Below are positions 47,724 to 57,891 of a DNA stretch of 64,000 nucleotides, one piece after another (position 1 is the stretch's first letter; each line of letters opens with the position of its first letter). The stretch spans positions 46,036,222 through 46,100,221 of the forward strand of contig JAKGHH010000002.1 of assembly GCA_022828595.1 (NCBI GenBank), given 5' to 3'. The DNA is from Nelumbo lutea. Taxonomy: Eukaryota; Streptophyta; Magnoliopsida; Proteales; Nelumbonaceae. The position numbers and the translations under genes are program-made. The notes beneath the pieces were generated by a model. The model ran no database searches and was not told where the DNA came from. It saw only the letters and a list, made by a program, of their open reading frames with translations.

Positions 47724-48437
47724 TTTCTAATAAAAGAGCAAACATTAGTCCACAACCTAATTTGATTCATGTTATCTACATAGATATGGATTTTAATCTA
47801 TGTTCTATTTCCATTTATTCATCTTTGAGATTTCCCTCCTATCTTAGTGACAGAGACAACGGCTTATGCCTCTGAAAATGTGAGAAATCACATAGGGTGT
47901 ATGGAGCCAACTATTTCAGCTGCATAACCCCACCACCTTCCTGTGAAGGCTCATATCCACTCATCGTATGAGTTTTCCCTTTGGCCTCTGTCAGACAAGG
48001 TTCATTGCCATTTTCTGGTTAAACTTTTCTGTCCAGTGAGTGCTCACCCATCATATTCGTGAATGCCAAGGTACCATGAGAGAGTCTTCCATTTTCTAGT
48101 AAGGCCCCTTCCACATCGGTCTATGATGCCCCTATCATCTTATGAAATACTCCGACAAATCCAACAGCAAATGGGTAACCCAATTTTATGGTGTGTTTCC
48201 TCATTACTGAAGGACCCGTCTTCATGAAAATGATGGAAGGCCTTTAGAGAGTTCATCATATGAATCTCCCTATCACATGCACTCATATTTCAGGAAGGAA
48301 CAAAAGTTACACCCTAGTTTAATTTAGGTCAAACCAAAGTGGCTGCCACTGACTTTCATAAAGCCAGACTTGTGAAAGGCTTGTGGCCACTGCCACTGAC
48401 TCTTCAGGAGGTGTGAAAGTCTTGTGGTGGGCCCTAA
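47724..48437 (-). other. Truncated leader of copia C
   Basis: Homologous to the leader of B. Ends with GGTGGGCCCTAA at 48437, where gypsy E coding sequence resumes. At 48360-48430 CTTGTG(G)...CCACTGCCACTGACT... repeats of leader sequence form a short filler not seen in B. Confidence 0.7.
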
Positions 48438-49320
48438 TCATGCCTTTTGACTGAAGAACACCGGGGAAACCTACCAAAGACTTGTGAATCGAATTTTTGA
48501 GCCGTTGATCGGTGACAAGGTTGAATGCTATGTAGACGACATGGTCGTCAAAACCCAATTTTCGAACTGTTTAATAAGTGACTTGCAATGTGTTTTCGAA
48601 ATCCTGTGCAAGTATAGTATGAAATTAAACCCTAACAAATGTGTCCTCGGTGTTACCTCGGGAAAGTTCCTGGGTTACATAGTTAGCCGATGTGGCATCG
48701 AAGAAAACCCTGGAAAATAAAGGCTATCCTGGATATGAAGCCCCCTCGCAAGTTAAAAGAGGTTCAGAGGTTGAATGGCCGTATGGCTGCCCTAAGCCGC
48801 TTCATGTCCAAGTCGGCAGATCGTTGCCTGCCCTTTTTCAAGGCAATTAAGAAAAGCAAAGACTTCGAATCGACTGAAGAGTGTCAGTTCGCCTTCGACG
48901 AGCTGAAGAAATACCTAACTAGCATCCCGGTTTTGACCCGACCAGAGGAGGGCGATGTTTTAAAGCTGTACCTCTTCGCGAGTGATGAGGTGGTCAGCTC
49001 GGTACTAATAAATGAAGTAGATCGGGTCCAATGACCTTTCTACTATGTGAGCAAAGTTTTGTAGGGTGCCGAAACCAGATACCCAAAGATCGAGAAGTTG
49101 GCGTATGCACTAGTCACAGCAGCTCGGATGCTCAGACCGTACTTTCAAGCCCACACTGTCATCGTTCTTACTAACCAACCCCTGAGGCAAGTCCTACTCA
49201 AACACGAGGTATCTGGAAGATTGACGAAGTGGGACATAGAGCTCAACGAGTACGACATTCGGTACGAGCCCCGAACAACAATTAAGGCCCAAGCCTAGGC
49301 CGACTTCGTAGCAGAATGCA
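48438..49320 (+). pseudogene. RT C-terminal part and RNase H of gypsy E
   Basis: Resumes with the MPF..KNTGETYQRLVN block, then the catalytic YVDD at 48529-48540 (VECYVDDMVVKT), KCVLGVTSGKFLGYIVS, and GRMAALSRFMSKSADRCLPF of the RT thumb/connection. RNase H: the FYYVSKVL block (after a stop), YPKIEKLAYALVTAARMLRP, FQAHTVIVLTNQPLR and KWDIELNEYDIRYEPR. Stops at 49032 and near 49298. The palm YVDD is intact, but the fingers-palm linker is missing because of the C-associated deletion. Confidence 0.88.
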
Positions 49321-49399
49321 CTTTCGGCACTAGAGGAAGCTTCAACCAGTATGGAACCAGCCCTGGTCAGAACAAAGTCAGCCCGGGACGAAGAGCCCT

Positions 49400-49849
49400 G
49401 GATCCTTCACATAGATGGCATCAAATCAGCAAGGAAGCGGAGCCGAAGTCATCCTGTACAGGCCAAGCGGATCAAAACTGGAATATGCACTTCAGTTCGA
49501 GTTTGCAGCATCCAACAATGAGGCAGAGTACAAAGCAATGATAGCTGGGCTCATGCTAGCAAACAAAGTACAAGCGAAGCACCTCGTCATTTGCAGCGAC
49601 TCCCAGCTCGTGGTCAACCAAGTAACCAGTGATTACGAAGCTCACGACCCCACCATGGCTGCTTATCTAGCCAAGGCCAGGGAAGTTCTACGCGGCTTCC
49701 AATCATATTTCATCAAGCAGATAACAAGATCCGAGAATGCTGAGGCCGAATCATTATCCCGGTTAGCTAACACAAGCAGCAACTCCATGAGGACCGTGTT
49801 TATAGAGAACCTGCCTCGGCCTAGCATTCTTGGGGGTCAGAAGAGGTAG
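49400..49849 (+). pseudogene. Second (archaeal-type) RNase H of gypsy E
   Basis: HIDG followed, after a 1-base shift, by ASNQQGSGAEVILYRPSG, then FAASNNEAEYKAMIAGLMLA and VICSDSQLVVNQV, a full set of RNase H active-site stretches (D-E-D). A second RNase H between the usual RT-RH and integrase is diagnostic of the Tat lineage. The domain is nearly open over 144 residues. Confidence 0.88.
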
Positions 49850-50980
49850 CTTCTGTTGCACAAGCAGAGCCGAGCTGGATTGACCCACTCGCGAGCTACC
49901 TGCTTCACGGGACCCTCCCCGCAGATCGCAATACAAACAGAAGGGTAGAGCGGCAGGCAGCCAAGTACGTCATGATAGACGGTTGGTGTACCGAAGATCC
50001 TATACACTCCCCTACTTGCGCTACTTGCGACTCTCAGAGGCTAAGCTCATTCTCCACGACACTCATGAAGGCCTGTATGGTGGACACTTGGGAGGTAGGG
50101 CTTTAGTTCAGAAAGTGCTATGGCAAGGATATTACTGGCCCGCGATGAAAGTAGACGCACTCGAGCTCGTCAAGAAGTGCGATAAATGCCAGAGGCCCTT
50201 CAACATCCATCATCAACCCGCCGCCAACCTGAAGTACCTCACCAGCCCATGGCCCTTCACACAGCTCGAACTGTACAAAACTTCTTTTGGAAGAATATAG
50301 TATGCCGCTTCGGCCTACCTCGAGTGCTTATTTCTAACAATGGTAAGCAGTTTGAAGATATCAAATTTCAGAACTGGTGTTTCTAGATGGGGGTACAACA
50401 GAAATTCACATCAGTGGCACACCCTCAAGCAAATGGGCAGGCGGAAGTCACGAACAAAGCCATAATTTGTGGGCTAAAAGCCCGTTTAGCACGAGCTAAG
50501 GGACTTTGGGTAGACGAGCTACCCAGTGTACTATGGGCCTATCAAACTACTGTCAAGACCGCCACAAGTGAAACCGCTTTTAACCTCACCTATGGCACGG
50601 AAGCAGTAATTCCAACCGAACTCGAAGTGCCCACATTACGCCTAGAGGCGTACGACAGGGAAACAAACGACGACGAGCTCCGTACTAACCTCAACCTGAT
50701 AGAAGTACGGGACCACGCGTACATCTGGACCGCAACTTACCAGCAAATAGTAGCTTGGTACTATAATACCCGGGTCGGGAAATGACACTTCCATGTCGGC
50801 GACCTAGTCCTTCGGAAAGTAATGGTACCTGAGCCCGGTGTAGGTAAGCTCGAACCAAACTGGGGAGGTCTCTACCGGGTAAAATGAATACTCGGGGAAG
50901 GTACATATGAGCTTAAAACGTCAGAAGGAAAGCAGATACCTCGAGCTTGGAACATCAACAATTTAAGACAATACTACCTA
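49850..50980 (+). pseudogene. Integrase of gypsy E
   Basis: HHCC zinc finger: ILHDTHEGLYGGHLGGRAL ... LVKKCDKCQRP (50050-50190). The part with the first catalytic Asp (W.MDIVGP..) is deleted: WPFTQ joins a KNIVCRFGLPRVLIS block with ISNNGKQF, where the second Asp is Asn. The third residue is kept in VAHPQANGQAEVTNKAI. C-terminal part: VLWAYQTTVKTATSETAFNL, TYGTEAVIPTELEVPTLRL and, after stops, GKLEPNWGGLYRV, ending near 50980. Inactive. Confidence 0.85.
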
Positions 50981-51025
50981 TAATCGTTGAACTAGGGGAG
51001 CAGACTGAGTCACCCCCAGAAAGTC

Positions 51026-51400
51026 TAGGAGTGGACAACGAATCGCTCCCAAGGCCTAAAGGCTAAGGTACCGAGTTGATAGACTTGTCACTATATAAGT
51101 CCCAGTCGCCTCCTCGGCATGGGCACCTAAGTCCCAGTCGCCTCCTCGGCATAGGCACCCAAGACCTAGTCGCCTCCTCGGCATGGGCATTCAAGACCCA
51201 GTCGCCTCCTCGGCATGGCCAAAGCTTAGGAGTGGACTACAAGTCGCTCCCAGAGCCTAAGGGCTAAAATGCTGAACTGGCACAGACCTCGGCACCACAT
51301 AAGCCCCAATCACCTCTTCGGCATGGGAAAAATCAAGAAGAGTGGACTACGGGTCGCTCCCAGGGCCTAAGGGCTAAAACACCGAACTGATGGAAACTTC
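51026..51400. repeat. Tandem repeats in the 3' region of gypsy E
   Basis: Four units of about 32 bases, AAGTCCCAGTCGCCTCCTCG then GCATGGGCACCT, at 51098-51225, inside a longer repeat with GGAGTGGACTAC, GTCGCTCCCAGGGCCTAAGG and GCTAAAA at about 51026, 51229 and 51334. Such repeats are common in the long 3' regions of Tat elements. The ORF at 51076-51267 is a read-through of repeats. Confidence 0.8.
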
Positions 51401-52039
51401 AGCACCACGTAAGACCTAGTTGCCTTGCTAGTACAAAACTAACCAAAAGTATAGACAGCTTGGGTACGAACCCTACGATGTCTATACCAACTCGGTGACA
51501 ATCGCAGTTTAGATCCGTCAGGGGACCAACGTTTAAACAAGTGGTCCATATACGAACAACTTGAAGTGACAAACACTTGGAAAAATTTCTCATTGGTTAC
51601 CCCTACTCGTTACCAAGCTTGATAGCATGATAGTTTGGGGTGATCCACGCAGTTCGGAATAAGTTTGTACTTTGGTTACCCTCACTTGTTGCCAATTTAG
51701 TAGCTCGATAGCTCGGGTAACCTATATAAGTGCTGCCTAGATCGAAAGTTATCCATAAGTATCCTTTGAGTTGAAACGATATTCTTTCTATTGATAAAAT
51801 GTTTTAAGTACAAAATTTGTCAAAACCCGAGCTTGACGGCTTTGGGGTATACATCCATGATCCAGAAAGAAAAGAAAGAGCGAGCTGTCACGCAGAGGGG
51901 TCCACCACTTCAACCTCATCATCACTTTCTTCCTCTGATGAGTCAGGTTCTTTGTTCGCCCATCCGTCACCTCCGGAGCCAAGCCCATCATTGTGATAAC
52001 ACCAAGGTCAAGACTAGGGAACTTCTATCAGACTAGATA
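51401..52039. other. 3' region of E between repeats and antisense gene
   Basis: No domain is recognised on either strand. Part of the long untranslated 3' segment of the retrotransposon; it may contain the 3' UTR of the antisense gene. Confidence 0.5.
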
Positions 52040-52516
52040 TCTACAGAGCTTGAACCCGGAGCGGTAGGAGCTCGAACCATACTCGACCTGAAGAGCGCGG
52101 AATTCTGAAGACTCCTTGAAGTGCTCAATGGCCTTGGTCCTCTCCTCTGACCGCGCCTCCTCGACAGCGGTATCAAGGATCTGAGCTCGCTCTTGAACCG
52201 TTGCTTGGAGATTTTGAATTTCCCGCTAAAGCTGTGCCTTCTCCTCGGTCATCTTTGCGGTCAGCTCCTCTTCCTTCGCTGCCACGGCGGAGACCTGCTC
52301 CTTGAGCTTAGCATTCTCCTCGGTCATGAAAGAGATTCGCTCCTCCTGGTCCAGTATCAATTGCCTCTGGCTCTCACCTCCCTTCTTTGCCCGAAGTACC
52401 TCACCTCAGGCCAAGTCCAGCTCGCGATGGAGCTTCCACGTCTCTACGTTAGCATCCCGAGCCTGTTTCGATTGAATTGCAGACTGGCACGACAACGCGT
52501 GAAGGGCAGAGTTCAC

Positions 52517-52586
52517 CTATCAAAAGGAAATTGAGGTAAAAAAAAGAAGAAAAAAGAAGTGGGGCCAAAGGTAGAATGGTTACCAC
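52517..52586 (-). other. Candidate intron 2 of the antisense gene
   Basis: Minus-strand exon ...CCTTGCATG, then GT...; acceptor ...CTTTTGATAG followed by GTGAACTCTGCC. Removal joins TPCMV to an NSALHALSCQSAIQS frame, matching the arrangement expected of the family. An alternative donor three bases on gives 67 bp. Confidence 0.5.
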
Positions 52587-53001
52587 CATGCAAGGAGTAG
52601 CGGCTATCCCAGTAGCCGTCTCGAAAGCATCTCCGACCACCGTGCGACCTCACTTAGGAAGACCGCATCTTGACTCTTTTCCACCGCGAGCACGTGGTTT
52701 GTGATGCTCTCCTCTTCAGTAGCAAGAGTGAGCTCTGACTCGACAGCGGGCCCCTTTGAAGCTGGCGCAGGAGTATCCTCCAACTCCTGAGGATGGGCCT
52801 CCTCCTTGCCGCCCTCTATTACCTCCACCTCAGGATCCACAGGTTGGGCCTCCTCCATTGGGAGCTCGGTGGAGATCGGCTTAACAACCTAGGCTTTGGT
52901 TGCCCAGGACGTCGAAGCCTCCTCCCGGCGGGGTCTCTTCACCACCTTCCGCTTTTGGGAGCTCATCAGAAGGCTTCTTGCATCAACCTCAGGCATCGTA
53001 A

Positions 53002-53075
53002 CTGCAAAAGACAAAAGTAAGGTTAGACACGAACTAATCAGAATCTTAAGAAAGCCAAAACCCGAGGTGACCTAC
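53002..53075 (-). other. Candidate intron 1 of the antisense gene
   Basis: Minus-strand donor ATTCCTG/GTAGGTCACC and acceptor CTTTTGCAG/TTACGATGCC. Read through, the upstream frame stops in the intron; spliced, it continues as a VTMPEVDAR-type exon followed by a basic segment KRKVVKRPRREE. Confidence 0.6.
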
Positions 53076-54053
53076 CAGGAATATAACCGGCCTGCACGAG
53101 CTTGTCTTCACTAAGGTAGTCCGCACAGAGGAAGCTGACCTTTGCCAAAGACTTGAGCATCTCCCTTGTCTTCAGGTCTAGTCTAACACCAGTATCCTGA
53201 ATGGCCCCCCTCCAGTGGGTTGGAAAAGGCCACCGTTCGGGGTTGCAGACCACAAAGTAATCCCGTTTCCAGGCTAGGATCCTATTAGGCAGTTCGTAAA
53301 GAAGCTTATAGCCCGGGTGGGGGACGGATAGTAAGAGCGCTTATGCTCGGGGATGCCACGAGAATAGTTTTTAATAGATAAAATGGAAGGAAAAATTTCA
53401 GGGGTGAGGGGGAGACAGTACTCGTAGAAAAGCGAAATGGTCCCTACTACGTTACGGATGGAGTTCGGGTGCAATTGACCTATGGTAACGTTGAAAAGCT
53501 TCAGAACCTTTACAAGCAAAGGATGTAAGGGTAGACGAAGGCCAGCCATGAGTTGCTCCTCAAAAATCACGATCTCCTTGTGATCATGCTCCCAGGGAAA
53601 TTACCTTTAGGGAGACTATAGGAAAGTTCCCTCGAAAGGTTGTACCGAAGTACCAAAGCCCGAAGCCTATCTAGGATCATTGTGGAAAGATCAAATTTTT
53701 CAAGTACCCGACCTCGATGAGAAGAGGATGCTAGGTTACCAGAAGCCTCTCAACCCCCCGGAGTTGATTGTCCCTCGGGAAGGCCGCGGACTACCCCTAT
53801 GCCCGAACTAGCCTCGTCTTGGCTACCAACCTGGGCCGAGGTGCCCACCTCGCCTCATCTAAAAAGCTATTGAAACTAGAAGACATGAAACTGAACCAAA
53901 TTAAAAAGTAGCAGCAAAGGAAGACTCACCAAGGAGAGACGACCGGACTGAAGGAGAGTAGTGAACTGGAAGACTCGAGCTAACAGAGCTAAAACACGAC
54001 CTCAAATTGAAGGATGGTGAGCTTTTGACGTAAAAAATGAGTCTCAGGTCTCC

Positions 54054-54062
54054 CTATTTATA
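54054..54062 (-). promoter_or_regulatory. TATA box for the antisense gene
   Basis: Minus-strand TATAAATAG (context GGCTATAAATAGGGAGACC) lies 168 bases upstream of the antisense ATG at 53886 and about 270 bases inside the 3' LTR boundary, outside the LTR. A start near 54025 is inferred. Confidence 0.55.
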
Positions 54063-54305
54063 GCCACTATACTAAAGAAATAACGGTCGAGATTAAAGCA
54101 ATCCGACGGCTCCTAAGAAAACCGATTGAATGACCTTCGAGATCGAAATCAGTTTAGCGCATTTTTTGGTGTCCGCGGAGTCTATAGGTCGCTTGACGTT
54201 TGCGCGTGAACCGCCACGCAACCCATTTGACGAAGCAACCAGACTTCAAGCCAAATCCAGTTGGCGTATCGTGAACTCCCCGAACTAGGTCAAGACCCCT
54301 AGCTC
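54063..54305. other. Short non-coding stretch before the 3' LTR of E
   Basis: No feature beyond the promoter region of the antisense gene. ORFs crossing into the LTR on the minus strand are shadows. Confidence 0.5.
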
Positions 54306-54321
54306 GAGGACTGGGGGCAAT
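54306..54321 (+). other. Polypurine tract of gypsy E
   Basis: GAGGACTGGGGGCAAT directly before the 3' LTR, a typical Tat-type tract. Confidence 0.75.
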
Positions 54322-55333
54322 TGATGGAGGGGAATTTGGCCCGACCTCGTGACAGGGAGACACGTGGACGTGACTCGGCGTAAACGACAACTCGACATAA
54401 ACAGATCGGCACGTGGACATGACTCAACACAAGGCGACAACTCAGCAAGTATCAGCTCGCTACAGGGCGAGCTCAAGTCTCGCTAATATCCCGAGCTGAA
54501 GTCACTTCGGGTTAAGATCATTCCAGTTCGTGAACTAAACAACAATGCCTAGTCTGCGTCAATTCGAACCCGAGCAAATGAACCACCTCAAGGACAACCT
54601 GCCCCAGACGAAATCACCTCGGCACTACACCGACAGTTCGTCACAGGCAGATCGCCATCAGTTAGCTCGCTGCAAGGAAACTCAGTATCAGGTAGCTCGA
54701 TGTCCTGCGGGAAGCTCCTTGCCTGGCAGAACCGTACCTGCCAACTCTGAGGACTACGCTCATGCTCCTTGCATGACGGCGCCGTGCCTGTCAACCCTGA
54801 AGGGTGTCCCTCGCCTGGCAGCGCCGTGCCTGCCAACCCTGAAGGTTGTCCTTTGCTTGGCGGCACCGTGCCTGCCAACCCTGAAGGTTGTCCCTTGCCT
54901 GGTGGCGTCATGCCTACCAATCCTAAAGGTTGTCCCCTGCCTAGCGGGACCGTACCTCGCAACGGTCGCATTAGCCAACCTGCTCAGTTTTGATAAGGAC
55001 GGTCAGTCACTCCGAAAATGATTACCTGACAACGGATCTCGCCGCAGCGGGGATTTGTGATCAGCCCCACCAAATCTGTCAGGGCGCTAGTATATGAAGA
55101 CTCCAACTACCCCAGGGGAAAAGGTATCGCGTAATCACCACTCTCTAGCTCTCTCATCTCCTTGCAATTTTATCTTTCTAGCTCACAACCGAATACTAAG
55201 TTAAGCATCAAAGTATCCCCTCTGGGTGAACTGCCCCGGGCTCCTTAACTCTCTTCACGCAGGTCTTTTCCGCCCGTCGCTAGCTAGGAGCAAAGCCACT
55301 TCTAGCTAGGAGTGGCCGAATTGCACATTATCA
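54322..55333 (+). repeat. 3' LTR of gypsy E
   Basis: Starts TGATGGAGGGGAATTTGGCC and ends GCACATTATCA. 1012 bp, 44 longer than the 5' LTR, explained almost fully by one extra 42-bp repeat unit. Followed by the target duplication AATAA. Confidence 0.92.
54775..54942. repeat. 42-bp tandem repeat x4 in the 3' LTR of E
   Basis: Units at 54775, 54817, 54859 and 54901, the same unit as at 36442-36567. The 14-residue repeats in ORFs on both strands are by-products. Confidence 0.9.
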
Positions 55334-56139
55334 AATAATAAAAATAAAAGAATAGAAAAGAAGAGGGAAGGGATAAGATCAGTGGCTATATGAAATGCTT
55401 GTTTTTCCCTTACATTGGCGAATGAATCTAAGCATTATCCAACGGCCCGAGAGGTTTTAACTTCCTCTCTCATAAATTTAAGCATTATTCAACGGCCCGA
55501 CAGGTTCTAACTTCCTCTCTCATCAAACCATTCCAATGAGTTCAAAGGTGGGGGCTCGGACAAAAAAGGGGTGGTGAGGCAATCTTCCGTCTTTTTGTTC
55601 AGGCCCCCTGCATCCAAAAGGGGATTAGTCCACGAGTATGGAAGAGAACATCCATTCGAGTTGATGGAGGGTACAACTTTCTGATTCAGATTGAAATTAA
55701 AAAAGGCAAAAAAAGTAAAAATAAAAAAATACTAAATAGGTATTTTTTGTTAATTTTTTTTGTTTTTGTTTCTTTCTTTTTCATTACTGCTTTTCATTAA
55801 TTACGTATTTGCGATTATGCTCTCTTAAGACACCCTGTGGGCCTCACTTATTGGATATGAGAGAGGGGTGCCTAACCCCTTCCCTCTCCCATCCAAGTTT
55901 TACTTGGACTGGTTAGCCGGTGTCTTGGGATTTGGAGCCACTATTTGGATAAAATTATTTTAATGCCATTTTCAGAGGTCACATCACCTCTAATTCCAAA
56001 ACTGGTCGGTGGCGACTCCATTTCCAGCCCAAGTGGCAAAGTGATTTGGTTTTTTCCGACACTCACAATCACTATGGACCGATTCAACATGGTCCTCGAT
56101 AGGCTAGATAACCAAGCCCAAAGACTGGATGAGGTGGGC
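55334..56139 (+). other. End of a second gypsy-like leader or LTR, host of E
   Basis: Continues the sequence that E interrupted at 35985. Contains two 50-bp copies (55424-55473 and 55474-55523, word AACGGCCCGA), the phrase GAGAGGGGTGCCTAACCCCT near 55862 and, at 56010, TGGCGACTCC, resembling the Arg-tRNA-type primer site of Ogre-like elements. It may be the U5 end of a long LTR running from about 33.2 kb. The ORF 55945-56160 may begin a coding stretch (MDRFNMVLDRLDNQAQRLDE) cut off by the palindromic element. Tentative. Confidence 0.35.
55424..55523. repeat. Two 50-bp tandem copies
   Basis: CTAAGCATTATCCAACGGCC recurs as TTAAGCATTATTCAACGGCC 50 bases on, each followed by AACTTCCTCTCTCAT. Confidence 0.75.
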
Positions 56140-56187
56140 ATTGGTGTCCTAGGTGTTTGACGATGCATCCCGGGTGCACCAAGTTTT

Positions 56188-56205
56188 TGGTGCCATTACA
56201 GGGGA
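56188..56205 (+). other. Primer-binding site, left arm
   Basis: TGGTGCCATTACAGGGGA, a degraded form of TGGCGCCGTTGCCGGGGA (Asp tRNA). The right arm holds a better preserved copy. Confidence 0.6.
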
Positions 56206-57891
56206 AGCAATGGGTTGAAAATTTTTATTTCTTTATTTCGGATCGGTTTACATTATTTTTTTTATTTCATTAGTTTTTTTTATCTTTGGAAATAAAACTT
56301 TCATAATTCTTCTTTGTTTTCGCAGGATGTAGCAGGCGGGGGGGTGGAACACTGCCGAACTGCGCACAAAAAAAAAAAAAAGAAAAATATTGGGTAGCGA
56401 TTTAGGATTGGTCGTCCCAACCTATTTCTGATTTTTCTTTTTATGTTTGAATTAATCTTGGTAGATTACTGTTTTCAAATCTTTGGTTATTTATTTTTAT
56501 TTTTATTTCTTAATAGATTTGGCTATATTTTTTTAGGATTATTTTTGTTTCGTCTTTAGATCTTGTTTTTATTTTTGTTTCAATTCTTGAGCGAATTCGA
56601 TTTCTGTTAGGATTATTAGATTCTGTTTTTTTCTTTATTTTTATATTAGAAACTCACTTCATTTCTTTGATTTTTTATTGCTGCATATTCTTATTTTTTA
56701 TTTTCTTTTTAATCCTTAGAGTAGCGATCTCCCTTGTTAGTATTTATTTCTGTAGTTGTTAATTCATTTTTTTACCATAATTAAACATTTTATTTTCTGT
56801 TTGCTGTAATTAATTGTTGCTTTACTTAATTACCCCTTTAATTAATTAGTTATTTAGTTGAGTAATTAATTGTTAATTAGGAAATTATTCAAAAATTTGA
56901 ATTTGAGTTTAAATTTCAAAATTTGAATCTAAATCTGAATTTAAATTTCAAATTTAAATTTCAAAAAAAAAATATTTTAAAATTTTTGCATTTCCATTCC
57001 AACATTTAGGGTTTGATATGTTCTAGAGCGTGCATCATATAGGATTATTTAATTGCTAAAATCATCTTGTTTGTTGTTAATGTGTTAGGGTTTTTTATTT
57101 TTTTTAATTGCTCTCTTTGCTAAATTAATTTACTTTATTATTTTATTTCTGAATTGCATAGTAGAGATGATTGTTTATGCATTGTAATTAGTTGCATTTA
57201 TTTTGTTTTTCCGTTAAACGATTTAAGGGCAATCCAATTTAAATAAGATAAGGTGGGGATTTTATCACCCTTCCTTCGCCCAAAAAACCACCACCCTTTC
57301 ACGTATGGTTCACCCTAAACCTTAATTTAAACTTTGGATAGCAAGATCCTTTAGGAGGGCCCACACATTTGGTTCAAAAGTGTGCTGAATTTTAGGGAAT
57401 CTTGTAATTACTTTCCATAACCGGTGGTTAGTGTCTAAGGAAAGAGGTTAACCGGCTAAGCCTAAGTGGGTTTTGTGGTTACTTAATTAGGTCCTTATGA
57501 GAGCAAGGGGAGCATCCCACATCCCACCTCTTACCTGGCTAACCAAAGGAAGTGGTGTAATTCCAAGTGAACCTAAGAGGATTTACATTGGTTGAACCAC
57601 TAGTTTAGAAAACCTTAGGTTAGCCCCTAGGCCATGTGTTAAATGCTTGCATTTTTTTAAATTTAAAAAAATTCAAATTTGAATTTAAATTTCAAAATCT
57701 AAATTCGAATTTGAATTTAAATTTCAAAATCTAAATTTGAATTTAAATTTCAAATTTCAAATAAAAAAAGAGAAAATAAAAAATTTTAAAATTCAAATGT
57801 GAGTTTAAATTTCATATCTAAATTTGAAATTAAAATTCAAAATTTAAATTTCAAATTTCAAAAAAAGAGGAAAAAGGGACTTCTGAGTTGT
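56206..57891 (+). other. Leader of the left arm, with AT-rich oligo-purine repeats
   Basis: AT-rich leader. AATTTGAATTTAAATTTCAA words are repeated at 56890-56990 and 57650-57870, with matching blocks in the right arm. A GC-richer core at 57240-57640 (GGGGATTTTATCACCCTTCC) is shared with 61490-61870 in the other arm. Confidence 0.6.

Larger units (their letters stand above)
39940..48437 (-). mobile_element. Ty1/copia retrotransposon C inserted in gypsy E
   Basis: Minus-strand copia related to A and B. Its 3' LTR (39940-43836) is complete but interrupted by solo LTR D. gag-pol remnant 43851-47723, leader to about 48437. The 5' LTR, primer site and part of the leader are missing, so the junction at 48437/48438 is a deletion that also removed part of the host RT. 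No target duplication can be recovered. Confidence 0.88.
52040..53886 (-). pseudogene. Antisense Transposase_28-type gene in E, with introns
   Basis: A minus-strand reading frame recognisable as the 'putative gypsy type transposon' family (PF04195) found antisense in Tat elements; this assignment is by motif memory. Start MSSSFNSFLDEAR at 53886; then, in other frames, ILDRLRALVLRYNLSREL, EEQLMAGLRLPLHPLLVKVL, QLHPNSIRNVVGTISLF, a RDYFVVCNPERWPFPTHW segment, and CADYLSEDKLVQAGYIP. GT-AG introns are inferred at 53002-53075 (74 bp) and 52517-52586 (70 bp). The C-terminal part is predicted coiled coil (EERISFMTEENAKLKEQVSA), ending near 52040. Stops and frameshifts are present. Function unknown in the family. 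Confidence 0.7.
35990..55333 (+). mobile_element. Ty3/gypsy Tat/Retand-type retrotransposon E
   Basis: LTRs 35990-36957 (968 bp) and 54322-55333 (1012 bp), both TG...CA, with target duplication AATAA at 35985-35989 and 55334-55338. Order gag, zinc knuckle, protease, RT, RNase H, second (archaeal-type) RNase H, integrase, then a long 3' region with tandem repeats and an antisense gene, as in the Tat lineage. Copia C is inserted in the RT. Stops and deletions make it inactive. Confidence 0.92.

Noticed and set aside
52193..53114. Plus-strand ORFs in the 3' region of E
   Set aside because: They are shadows of the antisense gene; no domain in these frames.
53891..53929. Possible 5' UTR intron of the antisense gene
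   Set aside because: GT and AG are present, but 39 bases is too short for a plant intron.
54545..55021. 158-residue ORF with Ala/Pro repeats in the E LTR, and its copy at 36368-36640
   Set aside because: Reads the 42-bp LTR repeat (42 is a multiple of 3, so frames stay open). No domain and no conservation of start.
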